DNA from: an uncultured Sutterella sp.
Lineage (GTDB): Bacteria; Pseudomonadota; Gammaproteobacteria; Burkholderiales; Burkholderiaceae_F
Direction: 5' to 3'
Assembly: GCA_900545335.1 (NCBI GenBank)
Contig: UQYP01000004.1
Location: 74,098 to 138,097 of the forward strand
Length of the DNA: 64,000 bases
How positions within the stretch are numbered: the stretch's first letter is position 1; every line of letters begins with the position of its first letter. Positions 30,380 to 41,110 of this stretch are shown here, piece after piece. Both the position numbers and the translations under genes were made by a program. A model generated the notes under the pieces. It did not search any database. It was not told where the DNA came from and worked only from the letters and a program-made list of their open reading frames with translations.

Positions 30380-31270
30380 ATGGCCGTTATTACTGCCGCT
30401 ATGGTTAAAGAATTGCGCGTCAAGACCGACGCTCCGATGATGGAATGCAAAAAGGCATTGACCGAAGCTGACGGCGACATGGCTCGCGCCGAAGAAATCC
30501 TTCGCGTGAAGCTCGGCAACAAGGCCAGCAAAGCTGCTGCCCGTATTGCTGCCGAAGGTGTCGTGAGCATCTACATCTCCGAAGACGGCAAGCTCGGTTC
30601 CATCTTTGAAGTGAACTCTGAAACCGACTTCGTTGCCAAGAACCCCGAATTCCAACAAATGGCTGCCGACGCTGCCCGCTTGGTTGCTGAAAAGAACCCG
30701 GCTGACATCGCTGCTTTGGGTGCTTTGGAAGTCAATGGTCAATCCATGGAAGCCACCCGTACGGCTTTGGTCGGTAAGATCGGTGAAAACATGACCTTCC
30801 GTCGCTTCAAGCGCATCGAAGCTCAAGGCAAGCTCCACCAATACGTGCACGGCGGCTCCAAGATCGGTGTGATCGTTGACTTGGTCGGCGGCAATGACGA
30901 AGTCGGTCACGACATCGCCATGCACATCGCTGCTTTGAAGCCGAAGGCCTTGGACGCCAACGGTGTCGATCCTGAACTCTTGGCTACCGAACGCCGTGTG
31001 GCCATCGAAAAGGCCCGCGAAGCCGGCAAGCCCGAAGCCATGCTCGAACGCATCGCCGAAGGTACCGTTCAGAAGTACCTGAAGGAAGTCACGCTCTTGT
31101 CTCAACCCTTCGTTAAGAACGACAAGATGAGCATTGCTGAATTGCTCAAGCAAAACGGTGCTTCCATCGCCTCTTTCGTGCTCTACGTCGTTGGCGAAGG
31201 CATTGAAAAGAAGCAAAGCGACTTTGCTGCTGAAGTGGCCGAACAAATGGCTGCTGCTCAAAAGGCCTAA
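30380..31270 (+). CDS. tsf: Elongation factor Ts
   Basis: A 296-residue guanine nucleotide exchange factor for EF-Tu. The N-terminal UBA-like domain ([20 protein letters not shown]) and the TDFVAKN motif that contacts EF-Tu are present. The start at 30380 follows CTGGAG; the longer frame has no support. Strong expression-type codon bias. A large terminator follows, so pyrH has its own promoter. Confidence 0.98.
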   Translation: MAVITAAMVKELRVKTDAPMMECKKALTEADGDMARAEEILRVKLGNKASKAAARIAAEGVVSIYISEDGKLGSIFEVNSETDFVAKNPEFQQMAADAARLVAEKNPADIAALGALEVNGQSMEATRTALVGKIGENMTFRRFKRIEAQGKLHQYVHGGSKIGVIVDLVGGNDEVGHDIAMHIAALKPKALDANGVDPELLATERRVAIEKAREAGKPEAMLERIAEGTVQKYLKEVTLLSQPFVKNDKMSIAELLKQNGASIASFVLYVVGEGIEKKQSDFAAEVAEQMAAAQKA

Positions 31271-31298
31271 TACTTTTTAGGTTCTGAGCCGCTCGCTG

Positions 31299-31345
31299 AG
31301 GCTCCCCCAAAATTTCCCTTATGGAAAAATCGGGGAGCCTTTTTT
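31299..31345 (+). terminator. Terminator after tsf
   Basis: AGGCTCCCC (31299-31307) pairs with GGGGAGCCT (31332-31340), with a run of six T residues from 31340. Confidence 0.88.
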
Positions 31346-31386
31346 GTGTCCAAAATTGTCAGGAGCGGCTGATGAGTTTGAATATT

Positions 31387-31417
31387 TTGCGCCAAGCGCA
31401 CGTGTTTTCATTACAAT
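31387..31417 (+). promoter_or_regulatory. Weak candidate promoter for pyrH
   Basis: TTGCGC (31387-31392) and TACAAT (31412-31417) separated by 19 bases, lying between the tsf terminator and pyrH where a promoter is needed. Confidence 0.35.
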
Positions 31418-31515
31418 GGCACTAACGCGTAGAAATTGATCGTTTAAGGCGTTGAGTCTTGAGCGTGATTTGTTGTGCGCAGATGACTCGGCAAACATTT
31501 TCGGGAGTTCATTAA

Positions 31516-32244
31516 ATGACGGAACAAACGCCTGTGAAATACAAGCGAGTGCTTTTGAAACTGTCCGGCGAATCTCTGATGGGACCGGATGCTTTCGGCA
31601 TCAATCGTGAAACGATTCAATCAACGGTTGAAGATATTAAAGAAGCCTACGACATGGGAGTGCAGATCGGCATCGTTGTGGGCGGCGGCAACATTTTCCG
31701 CGGTGTTGCACTGGGTTCGACCGGGATGGAACGCACGCAGGGCGACCATATGGGTATGCTCGCTACGCTCATGAATGCATTGGCTCTGCAGGATGCATTG
31801 CGCAAAAACGGAGTCGAAGCCCGTGTTCAAAGCGCTTTGAATATCGAGCGCATTGCCGAATCTTATATTCGCGGCAAAGCACTGCGTCATTTGGAAAAGG
31901 GCCGTATCGTGATTTTTGCTGCCGGTACGGGCAATCCCTATTTCACCACGGATACCACGGCTGCTTTGCGCGGCGCTGAAATCGGTGCCGACATTGTGCT
32001 CAAAGCTACGATGGTTGACGGCATCTACTCGGCCGATCCGAAGAAAGATCCGAATGCGACGTTCTATAAGACCATTACTTTCGATGAAGTGATCAAGCGT
32101 GATCTCAAGGTGATGGATGCAACCGCTTTTGCGCTTTGCCGTGAACAAAATCTGCCGATCAAGGTCTTCAATATCCGCAAGAAGGGTTCCATCGGCCGCG
32201 TCTGCCGCGGCGAGGATGAAGGCACCTTGGTCTATAACCCCTAA
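31516..32244 (+). CDS. pyrH: UMP kinase
   Basis: A 242-residue hexameric kinase that makes UDP from UMP. It belongs to the amino acid kinase fold, with KLSGESLMG (16-24), [12 protein letters not shown] (53-64), the GDHMGMLAT loop and [21 protein letters not shown]. Order pyrH-frr-uppS-cdsA is conserved. It opens the long downstream cluster, 35 bases before frr. Confidence 0.97.
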   Translation: MTEQTPVKYKRVLLKLSGESLMGPDAFGINRETIQSTVEDIKEAYDMGVQIGIVVGGGNIFRGVALGSTGMERTQGDHMGMLATLMNALALQDALRKNGVEARVQSALNIERIAESYIRGKALRHLEKGRIVIFAAGTGNPYFTTDTTAALRGAEIGADIVLKATMVDGIYSADPKKDPNATFYKTITFDEVIKRDLKVMDATAFALCREQNLPIKVFNIRKKGSIGRVCRGEDEGTLVYNP

Positions 32245-32279
32245 CCAGAGACGTTATTCGTCAACGGAGTATTTTTTAT

Positions 32280-32840
32280 ATGTCAATCAGTGAAATTCAA
32301 AAACAAACCGAATACAAGATGAACCGCACGGTTGAGACGTTGCGTGAGGACTTCATCAAGATCCGCACCGGTCGTGCTTCCACCGGCTTGCTCGATCACG
32401 TGATGGTTGATTACTACGGTACGATGACGCCGATTAACCAGGTTGCTCAGGTTGGTGTGGCCGATGCCCGTACTTTGACGGTTCAGCCCTGGGAAAAATC
32501 CATGGTGGCTCCGGTTGAAAAGGCTATTCGCTCCTCTGACTTGGGTTTGAATCCGGCCACTTCCGGCATGCTCATCCGTGTGCCGCTGCCGCCCTTGACT
32601 GAAGAGCGCCGCCGCGAACTCACCAAGGTTGTCCGTCACCTCGGTGAAGAAGCTAAAGTGGCTGTCCGCAACCTGCGTCGTGATGCCAACGAACAGATCA
32701 AAAAGCTCACGAAGGCTAAGGAAATTTCTGAGGATGATGAATCCAGAGCTGAAAAAGACATTCAGAAATTGACCGACAACTTTGTCGTGGCCATCGATAA
32801 GTGTGTGGCTGAAAAAGAAAAAGAAGTGATGACGGTTTAA
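32280..32840 (+). CDS. frr: Ribosome recycling factor
   Basis: A 186-residue factor that splits post-termination ribosomes with EF-G. The signature segments [16 protein letters not shown] and [16 protein letters not shown] are intact, and length (185-186) is standard. It precedes uppS by 16 bases. Confidence 0.97.
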   Translation: MSISEIQKQTEYKMNRTVETLREDFIKIRTGRASTGLLDHVMVDYYGTMTPINQVAQVGVADARTLTVQPWEKSMVAPVEKAIRSSDLGLNPATSGMLIRVPLPPLTEERRRELTKVVRHLGEEAKVAVRNLRRDANEQIKKLTKAKEISEDDESRAEKDIQKLTDNFVVAIDKCVAEKEKEVMTV

Positions 32841-32856
32841 TGAGCTAACCGCCGCA

Positions 32857-33612
32857 ATGACTTTAACGACAAAAAAAGGCGGCGGGGCTCCGAGCCACGT
32901 CGCCATTATTATGGATGGAAACGGCCGCTGGGCACAGCGCCGCCTGATGCCGCGCGTTGAAGGGCATCGGCGCGGTGTGCAGAGTGTGCGCCGTGTGATT
33001 GAGGCTGCAGCTAAAAGGGGAGTGCGTTATCTCACCCTTTTTGCTTTCAGCAGTGAAAATTGGAAACGACCCGCCGATGAAGTTAATGCGCTGATGAGGC
33101 TTTTTGCCTCTGCGCTTAAAAAAGAAGCTCAAGCGATGGTTGAACATGGCGTAAAGCTTCGTGTGGCGGGTGATCTCAGTGCTTTTTCCAAAGAAATTCA
33201 GGACAGCATCGCTCAAAGTGAAGCTATTACTTCACACTGCGATACGATGCTGCTGACGGTTTGCGCCAACTACGGCGGCCGCTGGGATATTGTGGAAGCT
33301 TTCCGCAATATTTTAAGAAAAGACCCGACGATTGCCGAGCATCCGGATGCCATTACCGAGGCGCTTGTCGATCAGAATTTAGCCTTTGACTGGGCGCCTC
33401 CCGTCGACTTGATGATTCGCACGGGCGGCGAGCAGCGCATCAGCAACTTTATTTTGTGGCAGGCTGCTTACGCAGAATTGTATGCCTCGCCCACATTGTG
33501 GCCGGACTTCGATGAAAAAGATCTCGAAGCGGCCCTTAATTGGTATGCCGGACGTGAGCGTCGTTTCGGCATGACCGGAGAACAGATTCAGGCCCTCAAA
33601 CAGGGAGAATAG
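32857..33612 (+). CDS. uppS: Undecaprenyl diphosphate synthase
   Basis: A 251-residue cis-prenyltransferase that makes the C55 lipid carrier for peptidoglycan and O-antigen. The catalytic Asp20 is in [22 protein letters not shown] and [15 protein letters not shown] are conserved. It ends one base before the cdsA start, so the two are translationally linked. Confidence 0.97.
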   Translation: MTLTTKKGGGAPSHVAIIMDGNGRWAQRRLMPRVEGHRRGVQSVRRVIEAAAKRGVRYLTLFAFSSENWKRPADEVNALMRLFASALKKEAQAMVEHGVKLRVAGDLSAFSKEIQDSIAQSEAITSHCDTMLLTVCANYGGRWDIVEAFRNILRKDPTIAEHPDAITEALVDQNLAFDWAPPVDLMIRTGGEQRISNFILWQAAYAELYASPTLWPDFDEKDLEAALNWYAGRERRFGMTGEQIQALKQGE

Positions 33613-33613
33613 A

Positions 33614-34513
33614 ATGCTTAAGCAACGAGTGATCACAGCGATTGTTTTATTGTTGATTCTGATCGGTGCCTATATGTTGGGACCGGTGGCCTTTGCCGGG
33701 GTCATGGCGATCGGTTTCATTCTCGCGCAGTGGGAGTGGCTTAAACTGGCCGGTTTAAGTTCGATTGCTTCGGGCGTGGTGGCTTTAATTGTCGGGGGTT
33801 CCGTCACGGGCTTTGCCTATTTGGCCTACCTTGATCTTCAGATGATTCATCAGGCTGCCCGCGAGTATCAGATGCTCTACGCCAATCTCTCCGGAATCTT
33901 CGTGATGTATCTGGCTGCGATTACGCTGCTTTGGGTGGGTATTTCCATTCGCGTCTTTTTTGCCCGAGTGACGGGCCTGCCGGTTAACCGTATTTTTGTA
34001 GGGGTGAGCGGCGTCTTTTTCCCGCCTGCTGCCTGGCTCGGTTTTGTCGCCATGTACGCTTCTTTCGGCATCTCCATGGTGATTTCTCTTTTGGCGATCG
34101 TCTGGGTGGCTGACATCATGGCTTATTTCACCGGCATGGCTTTCGGCAAACACAGAATGTCGCCTGCCATCAGCCCTAAAAAGAGCTGGGAAGGGGTTGC
34201 CGGCGGCATGTTAAGCGTCATGATTCTGGGTTTGATCTTTGCCTGGTTTGTCCCTGAACTCAAAACCATTCCGGGCGTGATTGTTCAGAATATGGGAGTT
34301 ATCGCCTGGCTGGCCGTAGCCTTTGTTCTTGTGAGTTTATCGATTGTGGGTGATCTTTTTGAAAGTGCGCTCAAGCGTCAGGCAGGCATTAAAGATTCCA
34401 GCAATCTTTTGCCCGGTCACGGAGGCTTTTATGATCGGCTCGATGCCATGATGCCCACGCTGCCTGCCGGTTTCCTTTTGAGTGTCTTGATTGCCTCGGG
34501 CACTCTCGGTTAA
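33614..34513 (+). CDS. cdsA: Phosphatidate cytidylyltransferase
   Basis: A 299-residue inner-membrane enzyme that makes CDP-diacylglycerol, precursor of all phospholipids. It has about eight hydrophobic segments. The C-terminal signature SLSIVGDLFESALKR followed by KDSSNLLPGHGGFYDRLDA is complete, as is SPKKSWEGVAGG. Confidence 0.96.
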   Translation: MLKQRVITAIVLLLILIGAYMLGPVAFAGVMAIGFILAQWEWLKLAGLSSIASGVVALIVGGSVTGFAYLAYLDLQMIHQAAREYQMLYANLSGIFVMYLAAITLLWVGISIRVFFARVTGLPVNRIFVGVSGVFFPPAAWLGFVAMYASFGISMVISLLAIVWVADIMAYFTGMAFGKHRMSPAISPKKSWEGVAGGMLSVMILGLIFAWFVPELKTIPGVIVQNMGVIAWLAVAFVLVSLSIVGDLFESALKRQAGIKDSSNLLPGHGGFYDRLDAMMPTLPAGFLLSVLIASGTLG

Positions 34514-34534
34514 TCTTTTGAATTCTCATCTTTT

Positions 34535-35698
34535 ATGCAAAACATCGCTATTTTCGGTGCAACAGGGTCGATCGGGGGATCGACCCTTGATGTCTTGTCG
34601 CACTATCCCGATCGCTATCGTGTCTTTGCCCTGACGGCTAACAGCCGCTTGGATGAATTGGCAGATTTATGCGGACGCTTTAATCCCCGCATTGCCCTGG
34701 TGGCCGATGCTGCCAAGAAAACGGAGCTAGCCCAAAAGCTTGCTCAAAGAAATCTCGGACATATCGAAGTGTGGGGCGGTGAAGACGATTTGGTACGTCT
34801 GGCGGCTTTGCCCGAAGTCGATGTGGCGGTTCTCGCTATTGTAGGAGCAGCCGGTTTGGCACCGACCTTTTCAGCTGCACGCGCCGGCAAGCGTCTTCTT
34901 TTAGCCAATAAAGAAAGTGTGGTTTGCGGCGGAGCGCTTCTCATGCAAACCGTTCGGGACTATAAGGCAGAACTTTTGCCCGTTGACAGTGAGCATAACG
35001 CTATATTTCAATGTTTGGCCTCAGCCGATGAGGCTGCCCGCAGTCAGGCCCGAATTATTTTGACTGCTTCGGGAGGCCCTTTCAGAAATCGCTTCGATCT
35101 GACGGGTGTGACGCCTGAAGACGCCGTAGCGCACCCCACCTGGAATATGGGCAGGAAAATCAGTGTCGACAGTGCGACGCTCATGAATAAGGGACTGGAA
35201 GTGATTGAAGCTTCCTGGCTCTTCGGTTTTCCGCCCGATCGAATTGATGTGGTCATTCATCCGCAAAGCCTGATTCACTCCATGGTTGAATATGCCGACG
35301 GCTGCATCCTCGCGCAAATGGGAGCGCCTGATATGCGAACTCCTATTGCTTATTCCCTGGGTTGGCCCGAACGGTTAAACGGTTTTGCTAAGCGCGTGAA
35401 TTTTGCGCAATTGGGCTCAGTCACCTTTGAAGCACCCGATACAAAGCGCTTCCCGCAGCTGGCTTATGCCTATGAAGCTTTGAGAGCCGGCGGGTGCGCA
35501 AGCATTGTCTTAAATGCTGCCAATGAAATCGCAGTCGATGCCTTTTTATCCCGCCGCATTGCCTTTTTGGATATTGCCCGGGCGTGCCGCGAAATGCTCG
35601 ATGCGCTCAGTCTTCCCGCTCCGACTTCCTTAGAAGAAGTACTGGCTGCCGATGCCTTGGCCCGTCAAAAGACCCGTGAGGTGATTGCCCGATGGTAA
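34535..35698 (+). CDS. dxr: 1-deoxy-D-xylulose 5-phosphate reductoisomerase
   Basis: A 387-residue enzyme for the second step of the MEP isoprenoid pathway. NADPH site GATGSIGGSTLDVL is at 8-21. Metal and substrate motifs LLPVDSEHNAIFQC and SVDSATLMNKGLEVIEA are present. Its last seven bases overlap rseP. It supplies precursors for uppS in the same cluster. Confidence 0.97.
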   Translation: MQNIAIFGATGSIGGSTLDVLSHYPDRYRVFALTANSRLDELADLCGRFNPRIALVADAAKKTELAQKLAQRNLGHIEVWGGEDDLVRLAALPEVDVAVLAIVGAAGLAPTFSAARAGKRLLLANKESVVCGGALLMQTVRDYKAELLPVDSEHNAIFQCLASADEAARSQARIILTASGGPFRNRFDLTGVTPEDAVAHPTWNMGRKISVDSATLMNKGLEVIEASWLFGFPPDRIDVVIHPQSLIHSMVEYADGCILAQMGAPDMRTPIAYSLGWPERLNGFAKRVNFAQLGSVTFEAPDTKRFPQLAYAYEALRAGGCASIVLNAANEIAVDAFLSRRIAFLDIARACREMLDALSLPAPTSLEEVLAADALARQKTREVIARW

Positions 35699-37053
35699 CG
35701 GCAGTTTTGGCTTTTGTTGTTGCGCTGGGCATCCTCATTACCTTTCATGAGTTGGGGCACTATATCGTCGCGCGTTTATGCGGCGTGAAGGTTTTAACGT
35801 TCAGTTTCGGTTTCGGGCCCAAGCTTTTTTCAAAACGTCTGGGACCGGATCAAACCGAGTGGTGCATCTCGGCTTTGCCCTTGGGCGGTTACGTTTCCAT
35901 GCTCGATGAACGTCAGCAGGGCACCGATATTGATCCGAAGGATCTGCCTCGGGCTTTTAACCGTCAGTCTGTCTATAAGCGCTTTGCCATTGTGGCGGCA
36001 GGCCCCATTGCCAATATATTGCTTGCGATTATCTTTTATGCCGTGATGGCCTGGAGCGGACAACCGGAAATTCGTCCCGTGATGGATACGCCCGTGAGTT
36101 ACTCTCAGGCAGCCTCCTTAAATATTGAGCGTCTTGACCGGGTGGTTTCTTTCGGCGGCAAAGAGGTTGAAGGGCTCGAAGACTTCAATTGGGCCATTTT
36201 GGAGCATATCGGCGAAGAGGATGTTCCTGCAGTCTTTGATCGCGGCGGTACGCACTTTACCGTGTCTTTCAATCTCAAAGACATTAAGGTTGATGAAGAA
36301 AGCGAAAGCCCTTTTAAGCAGTTGGGCATTAATATCCGCTACGGCGATCCTCTGCTTTTTAACATTCAGAAAGATTCACCTGCAGAACGAGCCGGTATTG
36401 TTGAGGGCGATAAGGTTTTAAGTGCTGACGGTCAGTACGGGCTTTCGGTTCAGGAACTCGTCGGCTATATCAGCCGTAAAGGGACGCAGCCGATTCGCCT
36501 AGTGCTTCAAAACGTTAAGGACTCTGAAGGCTCGGCCCGCGAGGTTATCGTTGTGCCGGAGATGAGGGTGCTTGACAATGCTCAGGGCCAAAAAGAAGAA
36601 CGTGCCGTGATCGGAGTCAATGTGGGCGTCATGCCTGATGTCATCTGGCTCTCTAAGGGTCCGATTGAGGGACTTTGGGCCGGAGTCGACAGAACGATTT
36701 CGATTACGAAAACCACTTATAAAGCCGTGGTGCAGATGATAACGGGCGAGGCAAGCACCAAAAACCTCACCGGTCCCGTCACCATTGCCGATTACGCCGG
36801 TAAAACTGCACAGATGGGTTGGAGAGTTTACCTATCCTTTTTGGCTATGATTTCGGTCAGCCTGGGATTGCTGAATTTACTGCCGATACCGTTGTTAGAC
36901 GGCGGTCACCTCCTGTATTATTTCATAGAAATTTTAAGGGGACGGCCTCTGTCTGAGCAGGTGATGCTCGTCGGCCAGAAGGTGGGACTTTTTATTGTTT
37001 TGGCATTGGGGGCTTTAGCCCTTTCCAATGACTTCGTAAGGCTGATACAATAG
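35692..37053 (+). CDS. rseP: RIP metalloprotease RseP
   Basis: A 453-residue intramembrane site-2 protease that cuts the anti-sigma factor RseA to activate sigma-E. The zinc motif HELGH is at 19-23; the second metal region LPIPLLDGGHLLYY is near the C-terminus. PDZ domains lie between (ESPAERAGIVEGDKVLSADG). It starts by overlapping dxr and stands directly before bamA, as in most proteobacteria. Confidence 0.96.
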   Translation: MVTAVLAFVVALGILITFHELGHYIVARLCGVKVLTFSFGFGPKLFSKRLGPDQTEWCISALPLGGYVSMLDERQQGTDIDPKDLPRAFNRQSVYKRFAIVAAGPIANILLAIIFYAVMAWSGQPEIRPVMDTPVSYSQAASLNIERLDRVVSFGGKEVEGLEDFNWAILEHIGEEDVPAVFDRGGTHFTVSFNLKDIKVDEESESPFKQLGINIRYGDPLLFNIQKDSPAERAGIVEGDKVLSADGQYGLSVQELVGYISRKGTQPIRLVLQNVKDSEGSAREVIVVPEMRVLDNAQGQKEERAVIGVNVGVMPDVIWLSKGPIEGLWAGVDRTISITKTTYKAVVQMITGEASTKNLTGPVTIADYAGKTAQMGWRVYLSFLAMISVSLGLLNLLPIPLLDGGHLLYYFIEILRGRPLSEQVMLVGQKVGLFIVLALGALALSNDFVRLIQ

Positions 37054-37079
37054 GCCATCCGTTCGAATCGTTAGAAAAA

Positions 37080-39410
37080 ATGCATTTGAAATCTTCCCTG
37101 TTGCGCGCCTCTGTAGCGACGGCGCTCATGTCAATCGCAGGCGCTGCTGCGGCAGCCGCCTCTGATTTTGTTATTCAAGATATCCGAATTGAAGGCATTG
37201 CCCGTACCGAACCGGGTACGGTGCTGTCACATCTGCCGTTTCAGGTAGGCGATGAATTTACCGACGCCAAGGGCAATACGGCTATTCACGCCCTTTATGG
37301 CTCAGGACTCTTTCGGGATGTGCGGCTGGAGCGCGAAGGCAATGTGCTCGTGATTCAGCTGCAGGAACGTCCTGCTGTGGCTTCCATCAGTACGCAGGGT
37401 ATCCGTGCTTTTGACAACGCCGCCATTGAGCAAAGCTTAAGAGACGTCGGCATGGCCGAAGGCCGAATTTTTGACCATGCAACCTTGGACCGCGCCGACC
37501 AGGAAATGCGCCGCCAATATCTCGCCCGCGGCTACTACGGCGTGGATGTGAAGACAACGGTAACGCCGCTTGACCGCAACCGCGTGCGCCTATCGATTGT
37601 GGTTGACGAAGGTGAGGCAGCAAGCATTTCCTCGATCCGTTTTGTGGGTAACCGCGTCATGGACGATGAGACGCTGCAGGAGCAGATGCAGCTCACGACC
37701 TCAGGCTGGATGAGCTGGTACACGAAGAGCAACCTCTATTCGCGTGAAAAACTTGCGGCCGATATTGAAGCGATTCGTTCCTACTACCTCAATAACGGTT
37801 ATCTCGACTTTAAGGTCGACAGCGTTCAGGTATCCATTGCGCCCAATAAGCAGGATATTTTCATCACCATCAATATGACCGAAGGTGAGCAGTATCACAT
37901 CACGGGCGTGGAATTGACCGGTGACATGCTCGGTCTTCAAAAAGACCTTGAAGCGTTGATTGAAGTTGAACCGGGTTCAATTTATAACGCTGAGGTGATC
38001 AATACGGCATCGACTGCCATCACCGATAAGCTCTCAAGTTTGGGCTACGCCTTTGCAACGGCCCGTCCGACGCCCGTTGTAACGGGCAACAATGAAGCCA
38101 AGGTCATCTACACGATTGACCCGGGCCGCAGAGCTTATGTCCGTCACGTCAATATTTCGGGCAACAGCAAGACGCAGGACGAAGTGATTCGCCGTGAAGT
38201 CCGCCAGTATGAAGCAGCCTGGTTTGACAGCGAAGCGGTGAAGCTCTCCCGCGACCGTATTGACCGTTTGGGCTACTTTGACTCTGTGACGGTTGATCCG
38301 AAACCGGTTCCCGGCACGCGTGACCAGGTTGACTTGGAAGTGGTTGTGAAGGAACGTCCGACGGGCAGCATCAATTTAGGTGCCGGTTTCTCCACGAGTG
38401 ACGGTGTGATTTTGTCAGCCGGTTTTGCTCAGAACAACATTTTCGGTACCGGTAAATCCGTGAGCGCTGAAGTCAATACTTCTGACAGCACGCGTACCTA
38501 CGCATTGTCGCTCACAGAGCCTTACATTACGCCTGAAGGCATTTCTCGCTCCATCGATATCTATGACCGCCGGGTCGATATGGATGAGCTCGACTTGGCT
38601 AACGATCTCGAATACGAAACGCGCGGCGCAGCTGTGAGCTGGGGTATTCCGTTTACGGAATATGACCGTGTGTTCTTAGGGGCTAAGTTTGAAAACACGA
38701 TTGTGGATGCCGGTTCTCGAGCACCTCGCCGTTACAAGCAATACGTTGATGATTTCGGTGATTCGCCGAAGGCTGTAGCAGCCACCGTCGGTTGGTCTCG
38801 AGACAGCCGTGATAACGCCTTGGCACCGACCCGCGGTACCTATCAGCGCCTGTCCGGTGAAGTAACGCTTCCGGTGATGGATCTGCGCTACTATCGCGCA
38901 AGCTACCAGCTACAGCACTACTGGCCCGTCACGCGTGACCTGACACTTGCTTTTAACGGTGAAATCGGTTACGGCGACAGCTGGGGCGGCAAAGAATATC
39001 CGTTCTTTAAGAACTTCTACGCAGGCGGTATCGGCAGTGTCCGCGGCTACGAAAATTCGAGCTTGGGTCCGAAGGATAACTCCTACGGCGGAGAAGGCGA
39101 CAGCGCGGGCGGTAACGCATCGCTTAACTTCTCCGTGGAAATGCTGATGCCTTTGCCCGGAGCTGACCGTACGCTTCGTTGGTTTACCTTCTTTGACGGC
39201 GGCTGGGTTTGGGGTGATTCCTACGGTGAAAACGGCCGTGTCGAAGATAAGATGGGGATTTCGCTCTCAGACCTGCGTTACTCCGTCGGTGTCGGTGTAG
39301 CCTGGATTTCGCCGTTGGGCCCGTTGAAGTTCAGTATTGCGGCGCCGATTAACGACAAACCGGGTGATAAGACGGAACGCTTCCAGTTCCAGATCGGTAC
39401 CGGCTTCTAA
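37080..39410 (+). CDS. bamA: Outer membrane assembly factor BamA
   Basis: A 776-residue Omp85 protein that inserts beta-barrel proteins into the outer membrane. The signal peptide ends near AAAAA-SDF (about residue 27). Five POTRA domains follow (about 28-430), then a 16-strand barrel with the VRGY motif (in GSVRGYENS) and a C-terminal aromatic residue (QIGTGF). Codon bias is strong. The 93-base gap to skp contains an imperfect GGGGAAAGG/CCTTTCCC stem but no T run. Confidence 0.97.
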   Translation: MHLKSSLLRASVATALMSIAGAAAAAASDFVIQDIRIEGIARTEPGTVLSHLPFQVGDEFTDAKGNTAIHALYGSGLFRDVRLEREGNVLVIQLQERPAVASISTQGIRAFDNAAIEQSLRDVGMAEGRIFDHATLDRADQEMRRQYLARGYYGVDVKTTVTPLDRNRVRLSIVVDEGEAASISSIRFVGNRVMDDETLQEQMQLTTSGWMSWYTKSNLYSREKLAADIEAIRSYYLNNGYLDFKVDSVQVSIAPNKQDIFITINMTEGEQYHITGVELTGDMLGLQKDLEALIEVEPGSIYNAEVINTASTAITDKLSSLGYAFATARPTPVVTGNNEAKVIYTIDPGRRAYVRHVNISGNSKTQDEVIRREVRQYEAAWFDSEAVKLSRDRIDRLGYFDSVTVDPKPVPGTRDQVDLEVVVKERPTGSINLGAGFSTSDGVILSAGFAQNNIFGTGKSVSAEVNTSDSTRTYALSLTEPYITPEGISRSIDIYDRRVDMDELDLANDLEYETRGAAVSWGIPFTEYDRVFLGAKFENTIVDAGSRAPRRYKQYVDDFGDSPKAVAATVGWSRDSRDNALAPTRGTYQRLSGEVTLPVMDLRYYRASYQLQHYWPVTRDLTLAFNGEIGYGDSWGGKEYPFFKNFYAGGIGSVRGYENSSLGPKDNSYGGEGDSAGGNASLNFSVEMLMPLPGADRTLRWFTFFDGGWVWGDSYGENGRVEDKMGISLSDLRYSVGVGVAWISPLGPLKFSIAAPINDKPGDKTERFQFQIGTGF

Positions 39411-39503
39411 CGTCGTTAGGGCACAATACAATCCGAAAGATTCGGGGGAAAGGGGATAAAAAAGGCCGCCTTTCCCTTGAACGTACATGGAGAGCATGAA
39501 AAT

Positions 39504-39998
39504 ATGCTGAAAAAATTAGCGATTACCTCGCTTTTATCGTTGGTGATGGTTGGTCAATCGGCTTTGGCTGATACCAAAATCGGTGTGGTCAACCCGGACA
39601 GAATTCTTCGTGAAAGTGCTGCGGCGCATACGGCTCAACAGAAACTGGAAAAAGAATTTGCCGGTCGTGAGAAGTCGCTTTCGATATCAGCGAAAGCTCT
39701 AAAGGCTGATATTGAAAAATTTCAGCAGCGCGCTCCTAAAATGAAAAATACGGAGCGAATGGCAGAAGAAAGAAAACTTGCCGATCGAGAAAGATCCCTG
39801 CAGCGCCGTGAGCGTGAACTGCGTGAAGATTTAAATCGCCGCAGAAATGAAGAGCTGCAGTCCATTTTGATGCGAAGCAATGAAGTGATCCGTGATATTG
39901 CCCGCAAGGGTAAATATGATTTGATCGTGCAGGAAGCGGTCTATGTCGGACCGAATGTGGATATCACCGATCAGGTCATCAAGGCTTTAGGAAAGTAA
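39504..39998 (+). CDS. skp: OmpH/Skp family periplasmic chaperone
   Basis: A 164-residue protein with a signal peptide (cleavage near SALA-DT) and a long coiled coil (about 45-130) rich in Lys, Glu and Arg, ending in the YVGPNVDITDQVI segment common in this family. It holds unfolded outer-membrane proteins on the way to BamA. The ATG at 39504 starts a proper signal peptide; a start nine codons earlier would put charged residues before it. lpxD begins three bases after its stop. Confidence 0.93.
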   Translation: MLKKLAITSLLSLVMVGQSALADTKIGVVNPDRILRESAAAHTAQQKLEKEFAGREKSLSISAKALKADIEKFQQRAPKMKNTERMAEERKLADRERSLQRRERELREDLNRRRNEELQSILMRSNEVIRDIARKGKYDLIVQEAVYVGPNVDITDQVIKALGK

Positions 39999-40001
39999 AT
40001 C

Positions 40002-41093
40002 ATGTCAGAACAAAGAACTGCTTATCCGATTGCTGTTTTGGTTGAGGCTGTGCGCAAACAGTGTGCGGGCCGCCTGGAGCAGCAGCTGGTGGGCCCCTAT
40101 GAAACGGTGGCTGTCAGAAGTATCGGAGCTTTGAGCCACGCCAAACCCGATGAAGTGGCCTTTTTAGCCAATCCGAAATTTATCCATGAGGTTAAAGACT
40201 GCAAGGCAGGCGTCATTGTGCTTCGCAAAGAAGATAAAGAAGCCATCTACGGTGATGAAACGCCGCGCGCTATGGTCATTACTCCCAATCCCTATGCCTG
40301 GTTTGCTTTTGCCCTGCAGGTGGTTGAAAAACTGCAGACTCAGTTTGCCAGCGGCATTCACCTGCATGCTTCTGTTGCCGTAACGGCTAAAGTTGATCCG
40401 ACCGCTCGGGTTGATGCAGGAGCCGTGATTGAAGACCATGCTGTGGTCGGTCCCAGAGCTTGGATCGGAGCCAACAGTGTTGTGGGTGTGGGTTCTGTAA
40501 TCGGTGCCGATACTCGCTTGCATCCCAATGTGACGGTAGATCACCACTGCACGATCGGTGCGCGCTGCATTTTGCAGTCAGGCTGCGTCATCGGCGGTGA
40601 CGGCTTTGGCTTTGCCCCCTTTGAGGGCGAATGGGTGAAGATTCCTCAAATCGGCTCTGTGCGCATTGAAGACGATGTTGAAATCGGTGCCAACACGGCT
40701 GTAGACCGCGGTGCGCTTGACGATACCGTGATCGGCAAGGGTACTAAGATCGACAACCTGATTCAGATTGCCCACAACTGCCGACTGGGCGAACATTGCG
40801 TCATGGCAGGAGCCGCGAGCATGGCTGGCTCCACCACTTTGGGCGATCACGTTACAGTTGGGGGCGCAGCCAACATTAACGGTCACATTAAGATTCCGAG
40901 CGGAGCGACCATCGGACCGGCTACAACCGTTGTGTCTTATCCGGATGATGCCAAACTCATGATGGGCTTTTTCCCTGCGATGCCCAACCGTGATTTTGAG
41001 CGCAGTGCCGTGCTCATTAAACAATTGCCTCAAATGAGAAAGCGCCTTAAAGCTTTGGAAGCAGCGCTTGAAAAAATCGAACAAGACAAATAA
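40002..41093 (+). CDS. lpxD: UDP-3-O-acylglucosamine N-acyltransferase
   Basis: A 363-residue left-handed beta-helix acyltransferase for lipid A synthesis. An N-terminal uridine-binding domain (about 1-115) precedes hexapeptide repeats (about 125-310). The catalytic histidine region is [15 protein letters not shown], and GGDGFGFAP is conserved. The C-terminal helix ends the trimer. Belongs to the skp-lpxD-fabZ-lpxA-lpxB series. Confidence 0.97.
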   Translation: MSEQRTAYPIAVLVEAVRKQCAGRLEQQLVGPYETVAVRSIGALSHAKPDEVAFLANPKFIHEVKDCKAGVIVLRKEDKEAIYGDETPRAMVITPNPYAWFAFALQVVEKLQTQFASGIHLHASVAVTAKVDPTARVDAGAVIEDHAVVGPRAWIGANSVVGVGSVIGADTRLHPNVTVDHHCTIGARCILQSGCVIGGDGFGFAPFEGEWVKIPQIGSVRIEDDVEIGANTAVDRGALDDTVIGKGTKIDNLIQIAHNCRLGEHCVMAGAASMAGSTTLGDHVTVGGAANINGHIKIPSGATIGPATTVVSYPDDAKLMMGFFPAMPNRDFERSAVLIKQLPQMRKRLKALEAALEKIEQDK

Positions 41094-41110
41094 TCAAGGA
41101 AGTGACAAAA

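Noticed and set aside
29526..31261. Long minus-strand open frames opposite rpsB and tsf (229 and 298 codons)
   Set aside because: Both result from strong codon bias in highly expressed genes; the forward genes are certain.
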